Assembly: GCF_003265345.1 (NCBI RefSeq) | Contig: NZ_QFWW01000021.1 | Location: forward strand, 246,120 to 310,119 | Reading direction: 5' to 3' | DNA: 64,000 bases | DNA from: Lentzea terrae | GTDB taxonomy: Bacteria > Actinomycetota > Actinomycetes > Mycobacteriales > Pseudonocardiaceae | Shown: one piece after another, positions 25,214-33,247 of the stretch | How the letters are laid out: each line of letters starts with the position of its first letter | How positions within the stretch are numbered: position 1 is the stretch's first letter | Made by a program: the position numbers and the translations under genes | The notes under the pieces: generated by a model | What the model was told of the DNA's origin: nothing | What the model saw: the letters and a program-made list of their open reading frames with translations, nothing else | Database searches by the model: none

Positions 25214-25690
25214 ATGGCTTTCTACGAGAAGCAGATGACCGTGCGCGAGCCGCTGGTCATCGCGGGCAGGCACGTCAAGCGCTACGAGGTCGTCACACCC
25301 GGCCTCGAGATCACCGACGACATCCGCGCGGCCGCCTGCGCGTTCCTGCCGACGATCTACCCGGACTTCGCCGACCCGACCCCGCCCGCCACCGTCACGG
25401 TGCTGCACCGCAGCGCGGCGGGGATGTACCTCAACGCCTACAACTGGGTCTGGGACAACGTCCTGCACTGCCGCACCGCCGTGTCCGGTGACCAGCCGTT
25501 CCTCGGCTCCACCGACCCGGACCTCACGCACTTCAGCGTCATCCCGAAGGACCTCATCGGCTGCGTGTGGGAGCTGCCGCCGCTGTCGCACGAACGCGAC
25601 GCGTGGGTGCGGCACGTGCTGGAGCCCGACGAGCCCGACTTCGACGCCTACCTGCTCGACACGATGACCGAAGGGCTGGTGGGCCGATGA
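25214..25690 (+). CDS. hypothetical protein next to a WYL regulator
   Basis: A 158-residue soluble acidic protein that I do not recognise. Notable segments are Y-E-V-V-T-P-G-L-E-I-T-D-D-I near 27-40, Y-L-N-A-Y-N-W-V-W-D-N-V near 75-86, and W-V-R-H-V-L near the end. The many aromatic residues in the middle suggest a ligand pocket. The ATG is chosen because it directly follows a promoter-like sequence. It is divergent from the WYL regulator and probably controlled by it. Confidence 0.75.
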   Translation: MAFYEKQMTVREPLVIAGRHVKRYEVVTPGLEITDDIRAAACAFLPTIYPDFADPTPPATVTVLHRSAAGMYLNAYNWVWDNVLHCRTAVSGDQPFLGSTDPDLTHFSVIPKDLIGCVWELPPLSHERDAWVRHVLEPDEPDFDAYLLDTMTEGLVGR

Positions 25691-25752
25691 AGGACTGGCA
25701 GGGCGCCCCGTCGCGCTGAAAAGTGGTGGACGGCGTGGTTACGGTCGCAGAC

Positions 25753-26256
25753 ATGACCACTCCGGAATCCGTTGTGCGCGTGCTGGCCGAACCGACGAGG
25801 CTGCGGGCTTTCGCCGCGGTCGTCCTCGGCGCGGGAACACTGGCCGACATCGCCGCCGCGTCCGGACTCAAGGTCAAGGACGCCGGCATCGCGCTGATGA
25901 AGCTGCGCGAGGCCGGGCTGGTCGAAGGCGACCCGGCCCGGCCGGCCGATCTGAAGCCGCTCGCCGCCACGCTCACCGAGTCGATGCCCGCGGACGGGCT
26001 CGCGCCGTTCGTGCGCGGCGACAAGCTGATCTCGCTGCCGGTCGCACACGAACGCCGCCGCAAGATCCTCGAGCACGTCGCGTCGAAGGCTTTCGAGGCT
26101 CGGACGTACTACGAGGAGAAGGAGATCAACGAGCGGCTGCAGGCGTGGTGCGACGGGGGAGAGCTGGACCACGTGACCATCCGCCGCTACCTCGTGGACC
26201 TGGGGCTGCTGGAACGCGGAGGCGGCCTCTACCAGGCTCAACCCCTGCCGATGTAA
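25753..26256 (+). CDS. DUF2087 helix-turn-helix protein
   Basis: A 167-residue protein with an ArsR-like winged helix in the first half (V-L-A-E-P-T-R-L-R-A-F-A-A-V-V-L-G-A-G-T) and a DUF2087 domain in the second half (L-P-V-A-H-E-R-R-R-K-I-L-E-H-V, then Y-Y-E-E-K-E-I-N-E-R-L and V-T-I-R-R-Y-L-V-D). DUF2087 proteins are small, probably DNA-binding regulators with unknown signals. It converges on the SDR gene with 19 bp overlap. Confidence 0.88.
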   Translation: MTTPESVVRVLAEPTRLRAFAAVVLGAGTLADIAAASGLKVKDAGIALMKLREAGLVEGDPARPADLKPLAATLTESMPADGLAPFVRGDKLISLPVAHERRRKILEHVASKAFEARTYYEEKEINERLQAWCDGGELDHVTIRRYLVDLGLLERGGGLYQAQPLPM

Positions 26257-26963
26257 GGCATGGTCGTGGCCATCACGGTCATGAACTGCACGTTGGCGTT
26301 GAGCGGCAACTGAGCCTGGTACAGCACCGCGTCGGCCACGTGCTGCACGTCGAACGTCGGCTCCGGCTTCGTCTCGAAGTTCGCCTGCAGCACGCCCTGA
26401 CCCATGCGGGCGGTCATCTCCGTCGCCGCGTTGCCGATGTCGATCTGCCCGCACGCGATGTTGTACGCGCGCCCCTCCAACGACAGCGTCTTGGTCAGCC
26501 CGGTCATCGCGTGCTTGGTCGCGTTGTACGCCACCGCGTGCGGGCGCGGCATCGACGCCGAGATCGAGCCGTTGTTGATGATCCGGCCGCCGCCGTGGGT
26601 CTTCATCACCTTGAACGCCTCACGCGCGCACAGGAACGCGCCCGTCAGGTTCACGCCGACGACCTTCTCCCATGCGCTGAGGCTGAACTCCTCGATCGGC
26701 GTGGCGCGGACGTTCGTGCCCGCGTTGTTGAACAGCACGTCCACGCGGCCCCACCGTTCGACGACCGCTTCGAACAGCGCGACCACCGAGTCCTCACGCG
26801 ACACATCGGTTGGTACGACCAAGGCGTCGGAGCCTCCGGCGGTTTCCCGCAACGCGTCCTCGCGCCGCCCGGCCAGCGCCACCTGGAAACCCGCTGCCAG
26901 CAGGGTGCGTGCCGCCGCACGACCCACGCCGGAACCCGCTCCCGTCACGACCGCGACTGTCAT
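26238..26963 (-). CDS. short-chain dehydrogenase/reductase (SDR)
   Basis: A 241-residue classical SDR: cofactor loop T-G-A-G-S-G-V-G (7-14), N-N-A-G (near 80), catalytic Ser in G-S-I-S-A-S and Y-N-A-T-K (near 143). It reduces or oxidises an unknown alcohol/ketone with NAD(P)H. The C-terminus (Q-A-Q-L-P-L-N-A-N-V-Q-F-M-T-V-M) matches the group usually annotated as SDR family oxidoreductases with unknown substrate. Confidence 0.93.
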   Translation of the reverse strand: MTVAVVTGAGSGVGRAAARTLLAAGFQVALAGRREDALRETAGGSDALVVPTDVSREDSVVALFEAVVERWGRVDVLFNNAGTNVRATPIEEFSLSAWEKVVGVNLTGAFLCAREAFKVMKTHGGGRIINNGSISASMPRPHAVAYNATKHAMTGLTKTLSLEGRAYNIACGQIDIGNAATEMTARMGQGVLQANFETKPEPTFDVQHVADAVLYQAQLPLNANVQFMTVMATTMPYIGRG

Positions 26964-27024
26964 CGGTGATCTCCCCTCGATTCAGCGATTGCCCTCAGTG
27001 TCCCGTGTGGAGTAATTACCTTGC

Positions 27025-27264
27025 GTGGAGTGCGAAGAAGACACCTGCCTGCTCTGTGCGGGCTCGGGAACCATGTCGTGGCAGCAACCCGTTCCCGGCC
27101 CGGAAGGGCTTGTGCTGCACGAGATGTCGCACCCGTGCCCGCGCGGCTGCTCCGGCTGGTGGAAGCTTCCGCACGGTGACCGCGGCGGCATCGTCCCAGG
27201 TGTTGTCGCAGGCAATGCGGCCCGTGCCAACGAGATTCCGGCCGGACCGTCCACTCCGGCCTGA
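27025..27264 (+). CDS. small Cys-rich (DnaJ-zinc-finger-like) protein
   Basis: A 79-residue frame starting GTG. The first half has a C-x4-C-x2-C-A-G-S-G motif and then H-P-C-P-R-G-C-S-G-W-W, close to the CxxCxGxG units of the DnaJ zinc finger. The second half (after residue 45) is plain in composition and may not be conserved. There is no strong ribosome-binding site. About 100 bp downstream lies another tiny ORF with two CxxCxGxG units, so the pair looks like a real zinc-finger locus. The function is unknown. Confidence 0.55.
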   Translation: MECEEDTCLLCAGSGTMSWQQPVPGPEGLVLHEMSHPCPRGCSGWWKLPHGDRGGIVPGVVAGNAARANEIPAGPSTPA

Positions 27265-27361
27265 TCACCGAGCGTGAACAGTGGGGGTCACCCATTATTG
27301 CCGGGAGGGTCCCTGCTTGGCGGCTGCGTCCACTCGGAGTAGAGGCGCACACTGATCCTTT

Positions 27362-27457
27362 GTGAAGGAGTGCAGCCGTTGCCTTGGTTCTGGGCTCAAC
27401 GAGGACCGGACCGCCTGCCGCGTCTGCGGCGGGATCGGTCAGGTCCCCGACCGGTAG
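27362..27457 (+). CDS. 31-residue zinc-finger peptide
   Basis: A very short frame (GTG to TAG) that encodes C-S-R-C-L-G-S-G followed nine residues later by C-R-V-C-G-G-I-G. These are two complete CxxCxGxG units, the exact metal-binding motif of DnaJ/HSP40 zinc fingers, with almost nothing else. Two such motifs in 31 codons are unlikely by chance. No good ribosome-binding site is seen; translation could be leaderless. Compare the Cys-rich ORF just upstream. Confidence 0.6.
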   Translation: MKECSRCLGSGLNEDRTACRVCGGIGQVPDR

Positions 27458-27467
27458 CCGGCTGAGG

Positions 27468-27692
27468 CTATTTCTTCGTCATCAGAGTCGGGCCGAGGAT
27501 GCGCCGGGCGATCCGCCGGGTCAGCGACTTCGGCCGGCGTGCGGGCGCCGGCTTCTCGGGCGTCGTCGGAGCTGGCTGTGCGGCCGGCGTCGCTGGAGCT
27601 GTGGCCGGCACGGTCGGTTCCTCGATCATGATCTTCGCCAACACCTGGGTCTCCGGCTCTGCACTGCCGGACTGCTGCTGCTCGATCGGCAC
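27468..27692 (-). CDS. small Pro/Ala-rich hypothetical protein with basic tail
   Basis: A 74-residue frame starting GTG: an acidic/Gln-rich start (P-I-E-Q-Q-Q-S-G), a hydrophobic I-M-I-E-E-P segment near 22, a Pro-Ala-Thr stretch (about 27-50), and a basic C-terminus R-R-P-K-S-L-T-R-R-I-A-R-R-I-L-G-P. Third codon positions are strongly G/C. I know no family. The modular look (acidic head, PA linker, cationic amphipathic tail) is that of a secreted or processed peptide, but there is no signal sequence. Confidence 0.45.
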   Translation of the reverse strand: MPIEQQQSGSAEPETQVLAKIMIEEPTVPATAPATPAAQPAPTTPEKPAPARRPKSLTRRIARRILGPTLMTKK

Positions 27693-27805
27693 GCCACGAT
27701 CTTGCCATCGCGTTCATCCACGCCTGCGACGAGGGCGTACTCCCCGGTATGCAGTGACCCACGTCACGCAGCACACTGGCCGGTGACGGCGCCAGGCGGA
27801 GTGTG

Positions 27806-28387
27806 ATGATTGAGACGACCGAGCGCGCGGACGTCGGTCCGCCGCCGGACGCGCACCTGTGGGACCTGATCGCGGAAGGCGACCACGCCGCGTTCGCCGA
27901 GCTGTTCGAACGTCACGCCGAAGCGGTGTGGAACTACGCCTACCGGCTCACCGCCTCCTGGTCACAGGCAGAAGACCTGCTGTCGGCGACGTTCCTGACC
28001 GCCTGGCGCAAGCGCGGCGAGGCCCGGCTGGTCCGCGACTCCGCCCTGCCCTGGCTCTACACCGTCACGGCGAACCGCGCCCGCACCGAGTGGCGCGCGT
28101 CCCGCAGAGCGCTGCGGCTGGTCGGCAGGCTGGCGCCGCAGGACGAGCGCGACCACGCCGACGAGGTCGCCGCCCGCACTGACGCCCAACGCCGCCTCGC
28201 CGAGGTCGTGGCCGCCATCGCGAAGCTGCCGCGGTCCGAACGCGAGATCGCCCAGCTCTGCCTGCTCGGCGACGTGTCCACCGCCGACGCCGCCACGTTG
28301 CTGGGCATCACCGAGTCGAGTGTCCGAGCCCGCGTCTCCCGCACCCGCGCCCACCTGCGCCACCTGAGCACCGAGGACACCCAGTGA
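27806..28387 (+). CDS. ECF-type RNA polymerase sigma factor
   Basis: A 193-residue ECF sigma factor. Region 2 has F-A-E-L-F-E-R-H-A-E-A-V-W-N-Y-A-Y-R-L-T with A-E-D-L-L-S-A-T-F-L-T-A-W (about 30-70). Region 4 has L-P-R-S-E-R-E-I-A-Q-L-C-L-L-G-D-V-S-T-A-D-A-A-T-L-L near 145-170. The ATG is preceded by GGCGGAG. The stop overlaps the next gene as GTGA, and that gene encodes a membrane-anchored protein in the usual anti-sigma position. Confidence 0.93.
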   Translation: MIETTERADVGPPPDAHLWDLIAEGDHAAFAELFERHAEAVWNYAYRLTASWSQAEDLLSATFLTAWRKRGEARLVRDSALPWLYTVTANRARTEWRASRRALRLVGRLAPQDERDHADEVAARTDAQRRLAEVVAAIAKLPRSEREIAQLCLLGDVSTADAATLLGITESSVRARVSRTRAHLRHLSTEDTQ

Positions 28388-29616
28388 TCGACCAGCTGCC
28401 CGAGCACCGCACCCTGCCCGACGACATCCGACTCCGAGCCCGCCGCCGCCTTGCCGAGGGCATGGACCCCGCCGCGAGCAACCGCACGCCGGCTTTGATC
28501 GCCGCCGGAGTCAGCCTCCTGGCCGCGGGCGCCGTCTTCGCTGGACAGGCCCTCACTGGCGGTGACGCCGAGCTCGCGGACCCCTCTTACCAGCACAACG
28601 GCGAGTTCGTCGGCAAGGATCGCGCCGTCGTCAACCACGTCGAGCCCGGCACCGTGCACCCCGAAGCGCTGGCCCGCTGCCTCGACGCCGCGAAGGCCCA
28701 TCCGCCGGCCGCCGAGTGGCAGACGATCGCGACCAGCCGCAAGAACGGCACCACGCTCACCGCGTTCCGAAGCTCGACCGGCGTGTTCTTTTGCGCGAAC
28801 ACCGCGACCACCACCACGATCTCCGCACCCGACGACACCAAGCTCGAGACGGGCATGCGCCAGGTGAAGATCCTGTTCACCACGCCGACCGGCACGATCG
28901 CGGGCCTCGCGTCGCCGGACGTCAAGCTCCTCAGCCTGTCCCGAATTGGCGACAAGGGCTGGCACAACACATCACCCGCACTGGTCGGCGGCCTGTTCCT
29001 CGCCCCGAGCGGCTACACCAAGGCCGAGAACGGCTCGCAGGCGCTGGCCAACGGTTACAGCTTCGCCCTGCGCGGGGTGCCGAAGCCGGTCCAGTCCGTC
29101 GTCGACCGGCCGCTGCCACCCGCCGACCGCACCAGCCCTGAGGCGCAGCGGTTCGCCGGGTGCCTGACCGACCGGGCGATCCCCGATCCCGGCCAGTTCG
29201 CGCTCGGCGTCACGGTCAAGGTCAGTGCCACCGGCACGATCATGCTCGGCCGCTTCAACGATCTGATGGTGTACTGCCTGGACGACGGCGGCCCCTTGCG
29301 CGGCTCGGTCTACGACCTGCGCGACCCCGACGGGATGGACATCCTCGACGGCGCGACTGTGGCGGCGATCCGCGCGTTCTACGACTTCACCCCGATGGAG
29401 GGCGGCGGCTCCAGCAGCTCGAAACTCGCCGCCGCCGGCCTGCTGCTCGACCCGCGCGTCGCGTCGGTGACCTACACCGCGCCGAGTGCCGCCGACGTGC
29501 CCGCGGTGCTCGGCAACGGCACGTTCGTGCTGGCTGCGCCGCTGAACGAGGACGGGCGCGTGGTGATCAGGGACGCCAAGGGCACGGTCCTGGAGACGAT
29601 CAAGCCCACGCGGTAG
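28384..29616 (+). CDS. membrane-anchored partner of the ECF sigma factor
   Basis: A 410-residue protein with a short cytoplasmic N-terminus (about 40 residues), one transmembrane helix (about 41-58) and a long extracellular domain of unknown fold that contains a few Cys. Its position, GTGA-coupled to an ECF sigma gene, is that of an anti-sigma factor or of the CU044_5270-like partners of SigE-type ECF genes, but no zinc-binding anti-sigma motif is visible. It probably senses the envelope or just travels with the sigma factor. Confidence 0.75.
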   Translation: MIDQLPEHRTLPDDIRLRARRRLAEGMDPAASNRTPALIAAGVSLLAAGAVFAGQALTGGDAELADPSYQHNGEFVGKDRAVVNHVEPGTVHPEALARCLDAAKAHPPAAEWQTIATSRKNGTTLTAFRSSTGVFFCANTATTTTISAPDDTKLETGMRQVKILFTTPTGTIAGLASPDVKLLSLSRIGDKGWHNTSPALVGGLFLAPSGYTKAENGSQALANGYSFALRGVPKPVQSVVDRPLPPADRTSPEAQRFAGCLTDRAIPDPGQFALGVTVKVSATGTIMLGRFNDLMVYCLDDGGPLRGSVYDLRDPDGMDILDGATVAAIRAFYDFTPMEGGGSSSSKLAAAGLLLDPRVASVTYTAPSAADVPAVLGNGTFVLAAPLNEDGRVVIRDAKGTVLETIKPTR

Positions 29617-29627
29617 AGAATGCTGCC

Positions 29628-30137
29628 ATGGCCGTGACCTTGACCGTGCCGCCCACCGAAAGCGCGCCCGCGTTGCGACTGCGACCGTGGCGGCAGGACG
29701 ATCTGCCGGCGCTCGTGGCGGCGCACCGCGATCCGCTGTTGCGCCGGTGGCTGGCCACCTCGCTGGCCGGCGAACCCGAGGCCAGGCAGTGGCTCGACGC
29801 GCAGGCCGACGGTTGGGCGAGCGCGACCCGGTTCAGCTTCGCCGTCACCGCCGACGATGATTCGCCACTGGGTCACGTCGTGGTGAAAGCAACGGCCGAG
29901 GTCGGTTATTGGACCGCCGCGCACGCCCGCGGGCAGGGAGTCGCCGCTCGCGCAGTGGACACGGTGTCGTCGTGGGCGTTGGACATCCAGAACTTCACTG
30001 AGCTGGGCCTGTTCCACGCGGTCGGTAACGACGCGTCGTGCCGGGTCGCGGTCAAGTGCGGCTTCGTCCTGGACGAGTTGCTCCCGGCCGCACCGCCCGC
30101 GTTTCCCGCTGCTGGACATCGACACGTGCGGAGGTGA
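29628..30137 (+). CDS. GNAT-family N-acetyltransferase
   Basis: A 169-residue RimJ/RimL-like acetyltransferase: L-R-L-R-P-W-R-Q-D-D-L-P-A-L-V-A-A-H-R-D-P near the start, then V-G-Y-W-T-A-A-H-A-R-G-Q-G-V-A-A-R-A (acetyl-CoA loop, about 100-117) and N-D-A-S-C-R-V-A-V-K-C-G-F. The substrate is unknown. It is followed at once by a second GNAT gene whose ribosome-binding site overlaps this stop. Confidence 0.9.
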   Translation: MAVTLTVPPTESAPALRLRPWRQDDLPALVAAHRDPLLRRWLATSLAGEPEARQWLDAQADGWASATRFSFAVTADDDSPLGHVVVKATAEVGYWTAAHARGQGVAARAVDTVSSWALDIQNFTELGLFHAVGNDASCRVAVKCGFVLDELLPAAPPAFPAAGHRHVRR

Positions 30138-30142
30138 CCCGC

Positions 30143-30625
30143 GTGGAAACCGAACGCCTGACGCTGCGCCCGTTGGATCCGTCCGATGTGGATGAACTGA
30201 ACGTGCTGCACGCCGACCCCGAGGTCATGCGGTTCCTCGACCCCGAGCCGGTCGAGCACTTCCTCACCGACAGCTTCTACGCGGCGCACGAGAAGGAGTC
30301 CGGCCGGTTCGTCGGCTGGTTCGAGTTCAAGCCCGTCGGCGACGGCGCGGTCGAGCTCGGCTATCGGTTGCACCGCGCGTTCTGGGGCCTCGGGTACGCC
30401 ACCGAGGGCGGCAAGGCGCTGATCGACCGCGGCTTCACGACCGGTGGTGTGCAGAAGGTCGTCGCCACCACGATGTTCGTCAACGCCGGGTCGCGCCGCG
30501 TCATGGAGAAGTGCGGGTTGCGGCACGTCCGCACGTTCCACGTCGACTGGGACGAGCCGCTGCCCGGCAGCGAGCACGGCGAAGTCGAGTACGTGCTGAC
30601 CAGAGAGGAATGGCAGTCAGCGTGA
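30143..30625 (+). CDS. GNAT-family N-acetyltransferase
   Basis: A 160-residue RimL-type acetyltransferase: E-T-E-R-L-T-L-R-P-L-D-P-S-D at the start, E-L-G-Y-R-L-H-R-A-F-W-G-L-G-Y-A-T-E-G (acetyl-CoA loop, about 75-93), and N-A-G-S-R-R-V-M-E-K-C-G-L. GTG 30143 is chosen because GGAGG lies 8 bp before it; a GTG at 30134 overlaps that site. It ends 16 bp inside the next gene. Confidence 0.92.
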   Translation: METERLTLRPLDPSDVDELNVLHADPEVMRFLDPEPVEHFLTDSFYAAHEKESGRFVGWFEFKPVGDGAVELGYRLHRAFWGLGYATEGGKALIDRGFTTGGVQKVVATTMFVNAGSRRVMEKCGLRHVRTFHVDWDEPLPGSEHGEVEYVLTREEWQSA

Positions 30626-31407
30626 GCGGTACGTGGCAAACGGACTTGGTGGACCTCGACGCGTATTTCGCGCGCACGGGAGCGTCGGCGTCGAGCTCTC
30701 TCACCGAGCTGCACGAGGCGCACGTGCGCGCCATTCCGTTCGAGAACATCGACGTGATGCTCGGTCTCGTACCGTCGTTGGACCTCGCCGACATCCAGGC
30801 CAAGCTGGTCGGTCGTCGTCGCGGTGGTTACTGCTACGAGCACCAGCTGCTGTTCACGGCCGTGCTGGAACGTCTCGGGTACGAGGTCCGGCGGCGGATG
30901 AGCCGGGTGATGACCGGGCCGCGCACGCACTTCATGTCCATCGTGGACGACCACCTCGTCGACGTCGGTTTCGGCGCCGGGATGCTGCACCCGATGCCGC
31001 TGGTCGACGGCGCGGTTGTGGACCAGGCCGGCTGGCCGCACCGCCTGCGCAGCTCCGAAGGCCGGTGGGTGCTGGAGAAGGAGACAGCGGACGGCTGGGT
31101 GCTGCAGCACGCGTTCGAGCCCGACGTCGAGCAGCTGCCCGTCGACTACCTGGCGGCCAACTACTACGTCGCCACGCACGAGCGGTCGCCGTTCAGCCGC
31201 CAGCTCGTCGTCATGCGCCTCGAACCGGGCCTGAGCCGTCGTCTGGTCGGCAATTCGCTCACTTTCGAGCGCGCGGGTGCGAAACCTGAGAATTCTCAGG
31301 TTGAAAACCTCGCGGAAGCGTTGGAATCGCTGGACATCACGCTTACCGAGAGGGAGCTGAGTCACATCAGCTCAACTTCGGGAACACCTGTGGGAGCTAA
31401 TTCGTAG
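30610..31407 (+). CDS. nat: arylamine N-acetyltransferase
   Basis: A 265-residue NAT with the catalytic triad Cys75 (R-G-G-Y-C-Y-E-H), His107 (R-T-H-F-M) and Asp118 (V-D-V-G-F-G), and I-P-F-E-N-I-D-V in the N-terminal helical part. It transfers acetyl from acetyl-CoA to arylamines or hydrazines; in actinomycetes relatives also act in secondary metabolism. The start ATG overlaps the preceding GNAT gene by 16 bp. Confidence 0.94.
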   Translation: MAVSVSGTWQTDLVDLDAYFARTGASASSSLTELHEAHVRAIPFENIDVMLGLVPSLDLADIQAKLVGRRRGGYCYEHQLLFTAVLERLGYEVRRRMSRVMTGPRTHFMSIVDDHLVDVGFGAGMLHPMPLVDGAVVDQAGWPHRLRSSEGRWVLEKETADGWVLQHAFEPDVEQLPVDYLAANYYVATHERSPFSRQLVVMRLEPGLSRRLVGNSLTFERAGAKPENSQVENLAEALESLDITLTERELSHISSTSGTPVGANS

Positions 31408-31447
31408 TAACAGACATAAGGGGATCGCATATCGGAGGTGTTGCACA

Positions 31448-31957
31448 ATGACCACCGCGACTCCGTTCACCGCCGGGGCCAATCCCACTGGCGTCAACGC
31501 ACTGCCCACGCCGCCCACCGGCTGGCCGATCGGTTCCTACGCGACCTACGAAGAGGCGCAGCGAGCCGTCGACCACCTGGCGGACAACGACTTCCCGGTC
31601 GCCGACGTCACCATCGTGGGTATCGAGCCGATGATCGTCGAACGCGTCACGGGCCGCCTGACCTGGGGTCGCGTCCTCGGCGCCGGTGCCGCGTCGGGTG
31701 CCTGGTTCGGTCTGTTCGTCGGTCTGCTGCTGGGCCTGTTCTCCACCGGCGGCGCCCTCGCCCCGATCGTCACGGGCCTGGTCGTCGGTACGGTCTTCGG
31801 CCTGGCCGGCGCCGCGATCCGCTACTCCGCCCAGCGCGGCCGCCGCGACTTCGCCTCGACCACCCAGCTCGTCGCCGGTCGCTACGACGTGCTCAGCCAC
31901 CCGCGCAGCGCCGAGCGCGGCAAGGACATGCTGACCACGCTGGCCTGGCGGTCCTGA
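31448..31957 (+). CDS. general-stress-type membrane protein
   Basis: A 169-residue protein. The first half, ending W-P-I-G-S-Y-A-T-Y-E-E-A-Q-R-A-V-D-H-L-A-D-N-D-F-P, resembles the N-terminal domain of B. subtilis general stress protein 17M. The middle has two Gly/Ala-rich transmembrane helices (about 75-125) in a glycine-zipper pattern, and the tail is soluble. It is monocistronic, with a good ribosome-binding site (CGGAGG) and a strong hairpin after the stop. Such proteins are usually induced by osmotic or general stress. Confidence 0.85.
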   Translation: MTTATPFTAGANPTGVNALPTPPTGWPIGSYATYEEAQRAVDHLADNDFPVADVTIVGIEPMIVERVTGRLTWGRVLGAGAASGAWFGLFVGLLLGLFSTGGALAPIVTGLVVGTVFGLAGAAIRYSAQRGRRDFASTTQLVAGRYDVLSHPRSAERGKDMLTTLAWRS

Positions 31958-31978
31958 GTCCAGCTCCCACCACCACGA

Positions 31979-32008
31979 GGAAACGCCGTCCCCAGGGGCG
32001 GCGTTTCC
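31979..32008 (+). terminator. hairpin terminator after the stress-type gene
   Basis: GGAAACGCCG and CGGCGTTTCC form a perfect 10-bp stem, extended by CCCC/GGGG in the loop. No T-tract follows, as is usual in actinomycetes. Confidence 0.7.
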
Positions 32009-32021
32009 GCATACTGGGCGG

Positions 32022-32720
32022 GTGTGGATCAACGACCCGCGTGAGCGGTTGTGGCGGGGCATCCTCGTCGTGCTGGGATTTCTGGTGGTCGCGACGTCCA
32101 GGGATGCCAACCTGTTCGGCCTGTTCCCCATCGCGACGTGGTGCGCGCTGGCTCGCTCGTGGCGGACCGGGATCGTCGTCGGGGCAGCCATCCTGGCACT
32201 GCTGGTGTGGTTCGTGGTGCCGCGCGGCCTCGGATGGACCGGGCCGTGGGTGCCGTCGGCGCTGGAGATCTACTGGGTCTACTCGGTGATGGCCGCGGTG
32301 TTGTCGGTCGTGGGCCTGGCGGTGGAGCGTGCTGCGCGGCCGGCCCCGACGTTGGTCAGCGGCTTCTCGATCGCCGGCTATGTGGTTCTCGGGTTCGCGG
32401 GCGCCGCCTTCCTGGGGATCATGAACTCGGAGAGCAAGCCCCGCGACGAAGGCGTGCTGCCCGGTCCGGCCGCACTGCAGGTCGTCGAGGGCGACGCCGG
32501 GTGCGGCTCCGGGCACTGCTGGCGCACGCTCGACGCGACCGGCGACCGCGCTCCCGAGGTGATGCGCGCGCACCTCGCGTCGCGTGGCTACGTGCCGCGC
32601 TCCGAGCACTGGTGCCGGCGGATCGGCCTCGTCGTGGCCCATGAGGTGTGTGCGGACCTGCGCAAAGAGACCCCGACCAGCGTCCACGTCATCTGGTACA
32701 ACAACCGGAACGCGGAGTAA
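32022..32720 (+). CDS. hypothetical membrane protein
   Basis: A 232-residue protein with four transmembrane helices in the first 140 residues and a soluble C-terminal domain with Cys pairs (A-G-C-G-S-G-H-C-W near 168, W-C near 207, V-C near 217). I do not recognise a family. GTG start, right after the terminator of the previous gene. It overlaps the next frame by 73 bp if that frame really starts at 32648. Confidence 0.7.
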   Translation: MWINDPRERLWRGILVVLGFLVVATSRDANLFGLFPIATWCALARSWRTGIVVGAAILALLVWFVVPRGLGWTGPWVPSALEIYWVYSVMAAVLSVVGLAVERAARPAPTLVSGFSIAGYVVLGFAGAAFLGIMNSESKPRDEGVLPGPAALQVVEGDAGCGSGHCWRTLDATGDRAPEVMRAHLASRGYVPRSEHWCRRIGLVVAHEVCADLRKETPTSVHVIWYNNRNAE

Positions 32721-33187
32721 CGGCCCCTGCGCGGCCCGCGACATCCGGGCAGGCCGACCGATTCCGAACTGGTGTCCGCTACGTCGACTACCTGGCCACG
32801 GGCGACGAGTCCATCCTCGACGAGGCTTTCACCCCGGACTTCCACGACCACGTGAGCGGCCTCCGGGGCACCGACATGATGGGTGTCGTGCGCGGCTGGC
32901 TGGCACGCAGCTTCGCCGACCTGACCTACGAGGTGCACGCCGTCACCAGCGGCGACGGCCTGGTGATGATCTGGTTCACCAGCTCGGGCACGCACATCGG
33001 CAGCGAGTTCCCTCAGTTCGCCGGCCGCGAGCCGACGGGACGGCGCATCGTCGCCGAGGCGGTGCACATCTTCCGCGTGCGCGACGGCAAGCTGGCCGAG
33101 CACTGGGCAGTCCGGGACGACCTCGGCGTGCTGCGCCAGCTCGACGGCGGCGACCCTCCAGGCGAGCGCCCGCAACGTCCGGTCTGA
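32648..33187 (+). CDS. SnoaL-like ester cyclase family protein, start unclear
   Basis: SnoaL-type NTF2-fold protein. The family begins with the helix R-F-R-T-G-V-R-Y-V-D-Y-L-A-T-G-D-E-S-I-L at about 32760, then F-H-D-H-V-S-G-L-R-G-T-D and V-x-I-F-R-V-R-D-G-K-L-A-E-H-W-A-V-R-D-D. No ATG, GTG or TTG lies in frame between the upstream stop and this helix; the only canonical start is GTG 32648, deep inside the previous gene. Either it starts with a rare codon (CTG), or the 5' end is damaged. Probably an enzyme or binding protein for a small hydrophobic compound. Confidence 0.65.
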   Translation: MCGPAQRDPDQRPRHLVQQPERGVTAPARPATSGQADRFRTGVRYVDYLATGDESILDEAFTPDFHDHVSGLRGTDMMGVVRGWLARSFADLTYEVHAVTSGDGLVMIWFTSSGTHIGSEFPQFAGREPTGRRIVAEAVHIFRVRDGKLAEHWAVRDDLGVLRQLDGGDPPGERPQRPV

Positions 33188-33227
33188 TCAGTGGAAAGAG
33201 GCCTGCGCGTCAACTGACCCACCATTT

Positions 33228-33242
33228 CCGTACGTCGTACGG
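33228..33242. promoter_or_regulatory. TetR operator A (CCGTA-N5-TACGG)
   Basis: CCGTACGTCGTACGG, a symmetric site. It is the same core as at 19222-19242 and 20 bp upstream of a second copy, in front of the TetR gene at 33281. Confidence 0.65.
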
Positions 33243-33247
33243 TATTG

